Shown here piece by piece: positions 59,601 to 64,000 of a stretch of 64,000 nucleotides of DNA. Numbering within the stretch: position 1 is the stretch's first letter; each line of letters opens with the position of its first letter. The position numbers were made by a program, and so were the translations under genes. Where the stretch lies: assembly GCA_030248135.1 (NCBI GenBank), contig JASANC010004416.1:1-64000 (forward strand). Reading direction: 5' to 3'. The notes under the pieces were generated by a model that worked only from the letters and a program-made list of their open reading frames with translations, made no database searches and was not told the origin of the DNA. Source of the DNA: Theristus sp. LFF4_11. Lineage: Eukaryota > Nematoda > Chromadorea > Monhysterida > Xyalidae.

Positions 59601-61177
59601 CACAAAAGGCATAAAATGCCGACCTGCATTAAAGCTGCATTTGAATGACACCTTTCTGCTCTAAAGGTGCTCGTTTATTTTTGCTATTATTTTCCGTTTT
59701 TATCTGACTCAAAATCGCGAAATGATGGAATGGGGCGTTCAGATTTCAAAGCAGGTTGTTGATGTTCGCATACAGTGTATTCTATGCATACTTGCAATCC
59801 AATCCCAAAACTTTAGGCAGGCAGACAAGGTTCGATTTCTACACTGTACCCTATTGGATTTCGATGCGAATTCACGATGCGCTAATAAATCTCGATTTAG
59901 TCAACGCAAAAATTGGATGGAAAGTGTGAGAACATATGTACAATGTACAATGTATGTACCTGTAAATGAAGCTTTTGTGCGATCAATCGTAATTATCAAG
60001 AACGAGTGCGGTAAGAAAAAGCGACATCGTGTTGAGAGCCAATACCGTATGTACGTACTGTTTACCGTATTATTTAGGCTGAGTTTTGCCATTTGACTAT
60101 ACTTGCAGCGCTGGGAGCGATATGACGATGGGATCAACAGCGCTTGAGGAGACTAAGAGCAATACGGAATTTGTAACAAATTGCAACCGATTCGGTGTCG
60201 CATTTCAAAGACCAAATGCCGCCTTGTAAGACCCTGATATCAACATAAACATGGAACAACAAAAACAACAACATCATACAGCTGACTCGTCGGTCTATTT
60301 TTCGTCACCGCAGCGTATATAAAAAGTTTCTAGATATTGTACCTTCCTTTGAGCTTGCCGCTGTTTTTTTTTAAATCGTGTTACGTGGTTATGTTATATC
60401 GTGTGGTGTAAATTTTCTGAACTACCTAGACTTAAGAAGTAAATTATTGTCCATTGTGACAACCTGCGAACACGTACTTGCTTGTACACTGAAGATAAAC
60501 AGAGAAACACTGTCTGAAACAATAAATTTAAAAACTAAAAATATATTAAAACTGTACCATCAAAGAAATCTAACTTCATGATTGCATATGTAGAACATTC
60601 AACGGTAAATAAAGAGCTCCAGTTAATACTACTTTTTGTCCACACACACACAGTAACAGGTTCCATTGTGGTGTCATGTTTTCCCTTTTTACAAAACGTA
60701 TTTCAAAGTTACACACCAAAGAAAACTCTAAACTGGCTTTCGGGAAACTGACAAAAACTCCGACCTCTGCAAGGTCTTGCTGAAAATTTTGTTGAATGCT
60801 CTGTTAGCTACCGAATGCACGTAATCACAAGCTGTAACCACAGTGCCTCCAAAATTACCGATCTGTTAAATCATAAAGTACTTTAAGTAGCGACAACGAA
60901 AACTTACAATACGAGTAGATGGACGCTGTTTAACATTATTTAGTAGAGGCGTGTGCACGAGGCCTGCCAATACTGACTGCAGTGGCGACGAATTCTTTCT
61001 ACGTTCTAATGAATCCGGTTCACATGAAGAACCTTTCTTTTTTAATCTGCATTGGATTTGAGATACGCCATTAGATGAAATGATCGATGTTGTTGAGTTG
61101 ACTTCACTGTATCCAGCATCATCGTGGTAATTTTGTTTTTGACCTCGCCAATTGGCATTCGGATCCGTTAAAGTCAT
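50682..61177 (-). CDS. PDZRN: PDZRN3/PDZRN4-type (LNX-family) PDZ scaffold, 10 exons
   Basis: Scaffold related to vertebrate PDZRN3/PDZRN4. Exons on the minus strand: 61177-60908, 58938-58837, 56734-56672, 55212-55102, 53181-52944, 52781-52450, 52361-52242, 52155-51289, 51224-51087, 50957-50682. They total 2,517 bp, all phases agree, 838 residues. Exons 2-4 form one PDZ domain equivalent to the second PDZ of PDZRN3 ([29 protein letters not shown]). Exon 6 has HEKDSGI. Exon 8 has IKLECDRL and [15 protein letters not shown]. Exon 9 has [20 protein letters not shown] and [10 protein letters not shown]. Exon 10 has [11 protein letters not shown] and the C-terminal VTTV, a class I PDZ ligand. All these blocks have clear PDZRN3 counterparts. 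No RING or TRAF-type zinc finger precedes them, so the 61177 ATG may start a short isoform, or upstream exons lie beyond the window. Confidence 0.93.
53182..55101. other. PDZRN intron 4, no exon recognised
   Basis: This 1.9-kb intron holds the third TA-flanked MITE (54147-54382). Otherwise it has only short unsupported frames. Confidence 0.6.
54147..54382. mobile_element. TA-flanked MITE (copy 3) in PDZRN intron 4
   Basis: TAtgacctattttttaaacg to tgaataaatccacaaTA, 236 bp, with the same aaacgtgtcc arms and two tgacgtca palindromes as the copies at 12465 and 42544. Confidence 0.88.
55213..56671. other. PDZRN intron 3, no exon recognised
   Basis: It separates the exon ending ...GDQILQ from that starting INGV inside the PDZ domain. 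No repeat or gene is recognised. Confidence 0.6.
56735..58836. other. PDZRN intron 2, no exon recognised
   Basis: A 2.1-kb intron without recognised coding or repeat content. Confidence 0.55.
58980..59447. mobile_element. C-rich TA-flanked MITE in PDZRN intron 1
   Basis: It starts TAccgtattacccccattaa and ends tattgggggtaatacggTA, inverted repeats of about 20 bp. The interior repeats ccaataa/accccc words with C-runs of up to 10. It lies 42 bp upstream of the exon-2 acceptor, so it is very close to the splice signals. Confidence 0.85.
59448..60727. other. Remainder of PDZRN intron 1, no exon recognised
   Basis: The longest frame (59722-60096, +) has no family features. TACCGTA-like words recur near 60045-60070. 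Confidence 0.5.
60728..60862 (-). CDS. Possible alternative terminal exon of the PDZRN locus
   Basis: The PDZRN exon-1 donor (gtaagt, 60907-60902) is followed only 45 bp later by a good acceptor (tttaacag). The downstream frame stays open for 44 codons ([16 protein letters not shown], ending SVSRKPV) before TAG at 60730-60728. Splicing here would give a 134-residue protein without a PDZ domain. A donor within it, after CDYVHS, would instead make it an in-phase cassette exon. Not recognised as any family. Confidence 0.4.
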   Translation of the reverse strand: MGNFGGTVVTACDYVHSVANRAFNKIFSKTLQRSEFLSVSRKPV

Positions 61178-64000
61178 GACGGCTGATTTGTGTTACATGT
61201 ATTTTCAGTGGACTGCTACTTAATCTAAATGAGGGATAGACAATTAAAAGCAGCAGTGGTGGTCAACCTGCAGCATGGTGCAATTGGTGGCAGCAGTGCA
61301 GCAAGCAGCAGCAGCAATCGCATCAGACAACCAGAAACAACTTTTCAAATAACTATGCAATATAAAATTTTATTCAGTTTTGTGCAATGCGCGTGACATT
61401 ATTAATTTTGAAGACTAATTAAGAAATGTTGAAGGACAAGGACAAAGCGTTTGTGGGCATGTTTAAACAAGCGTTTCAAGAAGGCATTCAACGCCTGCGG
61501 GGACATTATTTTCAGCTCACTTAACTTTCGTCTTACCTCGCGCTCTCTACGCAGCGCAAATCAGAAATAGAATTGAAATTCTATTAAACACGTCGCAGAA
61601 GCAAATTCTTCAAAGGATTAAACAACAGTTTTAGTCTTTTTAAACAACAGTATCGGTTAACAGCATTCTTGCATGCATTGACTACATATCTTAACATGTA
61701 AACATGTCTTAACACCAGTCAACGACAGTAAACTCGAAGTAAACATTCTCACGTGTGCCCACATGCAATGTATGCACGGCCACCAATGTTCTCTCACTGT
61801 GGGTGGCAAATGGGAAACGTGCTGTTGAGCAAACTTGATGAAACTGAAGGTTCTGAGAACAAATCTCCAACGTTGTTGCATTTCGACTTAATCATCGTTC
61901 TTTGTAGTTGACAAAGAATCCCATTAGTGAATAATGAATAAATTAGGTCTCCCGTGAAGAAGCTCAAAATGAACATCGAACAATAGCGCGTTTCCGCCTA
62001 ACGGTCTAGCCGCCAATGTCACACGTTTATTCGCACTCACTCAAATTGTGTGGTGGACGTGAAAGCGACAACGATGAGCTAAATCACCGGTACCAATTTC
62101 CGTTTGTTGCTTCACGCTACGGATGTTTGTTTCCACATATTCTGTTGTAGCAACTGATTTGTTTCTATTGTTGACTGAAAATATGCACAGATACGCATAT
62201 TTTGTTTCCGTTATCGTCACAAAAGTGACACAGGTCACTGAACAAAGTGGACAACTTGTGCAAAGGCCCCCTGTTTGTTGTCAAGATCATTGTGATACAT
62301 AACTGTGACCGGACGCTCAACGGATAAAAACAAAAATAGGGAAATGCTTGAGAGTGACTACATTATTTACTATTGTTTGCTTTTGGAAGTAAATAATAGA
62401 GCGCTAAATTGTGACATATTGTTAGGGCGTGGCATATCGTTCATTTGATTGCTTTTTAAAAAACCATTGTCCACTTTATTATCACCAGCTGCGTAAAGCT
62501 GCGCTTTTCATAAGAATTGAACACCACTTGCGGTCACTTATGCTAAAGGTCAAGAAGCAAATAAGACTTCAAATCGAGCTCACCTCATATTCCATTTGTA
62601 ACAACGGAGCATGTTGTAAACTGTCATCAGCACACGCTCGGTCGCTCGCATCAATGCATCGGTTATCAACGACGTGCATCAAAAATGGCTGTATGTGATC
62701 AAGTGACGCTGGAAATCTGAAAGCCACAACATCATTTGTGCATTTAAAAAATTAAGAAATGTATGTACCTGTATAATAGTGATGTGCATGTCGTAGTTCA
62801 AAAAATGGGGTTGCAACGATCCGAAAGAATGATCTCAACAAAAATTACGGTAATCGCAAGAAACATTTTACATGTACAGTACGAAGCAGCATTCAAAAAC
62901 CAATAAATAACTTTTTAAATAATGTTATTTCAACTACTACACAGCGTTCATAAACCACCACATGAATATAGGCTGTCCTTTCCAAATCGAATAATATGAG
63001 TGATAATCTAATCGATTATCAGGTTATTTACTACAACGAACACGTACATAGTAAAGTTAAATGATGGTTTTCAAAAATCATTTCCTCAGTGAGCAAAACA
63101 GAGAATAGTTCAAAATAAATTAAAATATTTTTAAAATTGAAAGCCATATGTATGTGTGCTGTGCATTAACAACATAACGAATAATATTAAATGGCAAAAT
63201 ATACAGTCCGGACTAAAAAAACATGAACACATATTAAGGGACAGGACAGCAATGTTCAAGCATAGTAAACACAAGAGTTCATTTGCTGCAGTCAAAATAT
63301 CGGAAGTACAAAGTTTATGCCACTGAAAAATGGAAGATATGACCCGGATTGTAACATATGTGGTCTGAAGGGCCAGACCATAACCGGGCCATCACACTCC
63401 AACAGTTGTCCACCACTCAGGGTGGTCTGTTCTGTGATCTCCGCTCTCCGATACACTGTGTTGTTTGATATTTTGATTTATGGCGTCATCAAGCAGCTTT
63501 ATGCTTTATAATATTAGGCACACACAGATACTTGAATACGTTAACAACGTGGCCTTGAAAGGTTGCAAAAATTTGAGGCATTTTGTTTTGCAGCATAAAC
63601 ATTTCATAACTTGATACGCATCTGCAAGATTTTAAAACAATTTTTACCAGGTCGTTTTTAGCAAAAAATGACACAACAAAGAATCAGTTGCTTCCAGGCG
63701 ATACAGATTAAGCCATAACACACATCAAACCTTAATTTAACGGATGGCTATGCCAACAACAAGCGTCAAGAATATCAGGTGCGCATACCACATCAAAAAA
63801 CCAAAAAAACATAAAGGTGTTGTTTACGAAGAGAAGAAGCGAATAATAACTAATTGGTCTAAATAGTTAAATTGACACAAGATGTAAACATTTGGTCGTG
63901 TTGAGTTAAGCTTGATGCACATATACGTTCAAAAAAAGTAGATATATGGAACCAAAATACATGGCTTCCGTTTCAATGTCAACAAAACAAAAACGTCACC
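61178..64000. other. Upstream of PDZRN, no gene recognised
   Basis: It contains a short CAG/GCA-rich patch at about 61285-61325 and AT-rich DNA, with no RING-type or PDZ exon visible. A tacagtccggactaaaaaaa motif at about 63202 resembles a mariner-type end, but no partner end was found. Promoter elements could not be assigned. Confidence 0.45.

Noticed and set aside
59722..60096. 124-codon plus-strand frame in PDZRN intron 1
   Set aside because: No recognisable domain or exon boundary.
1..64000. Prokaryotic-type systems (CRISPR, operons, phage, toxin-antitoxin)
   Set aside because: Introns throughout and animal gene families show this is eukaryotic nuclear DNA. The regular repeats have no spacer architecture.

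Overview
This window is animal nuclear DNA. Coding sequence is cut into short exons by GT...AG introns, many with acceptors of the form TTTTCAG/ATTTCAG. Intergenic and intronic DNA is full of nested transposons. The acceptor style, introns of 45-90 bp, the papilin architecture and interspersed TTAGGN hexamers point to an ecdysozoan, most likely a nematode. That placement is inference.

Layout. (1) 1-7955: a satellite with a unit of about 467 bp, 14 full copies in direct order, interrupted by about 1 kb and followed by a fragment. (2) 7956-12701: a repeat graveyard of fold-back elements, poly-G elements, a hAT MITE with a perfect 8-bp target duplication, a truncated hAT 5' end and a small tandem array. 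(3) 12826-14857 (+): ortholog of the Golgi GDP-fucose transporter SLC35C1, missing its first exon. (4) 15432-24774 (-): kinetochore protein NDC80, 16 exons, about 648 codons. Its introns carry hAT MITEs and a three-layer nest (mariner-like element > hAT > MITE). (5) 24775-31833: further nested transposons and poly-G elements. (6) About 32022-33808 (+): a probable but incompletely resolved gene for a small membrane protein. (7) 34812-49824 (+): papilin, resolved as 38 exons in one continuous reading frame of 1,651 residues. In order it has a signal peptide, TSP1, ADAMTS Cys-rich and spacer modules, six more TSP1 repeats, eleven GCCPDG-type cassettes, eight Kunitz domains and a PLAC-like C-terminus. 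(8) 50682-61177 (-): ortholog of the PDZRN3/PDZRN4 (LNX-family) scaffold protein, ten exons. It keeps one PDZ domain and the conserved C-terminal PDZ ligand but shows no RING finger. (9) 61178-64000: no gene recognised.

The four recognised genes are unrelated housekeeping or developmental genes, not an operon: protein fucosylation, chromosome segregation, basement membrane matrix and junctional scaffolding. SLC35C1 and NDC80 are convergent, as are papilin and PDZRN. I saw no rRNA, tRNA, CRISPR or viral genes. The most informative features are the nested transposons, for which empty sites can be read inside the same window, and the papilin gene, where symmetric phase-1 exons and a paired cysteine loss in one Kunitz domain suggest module duplication and decay.
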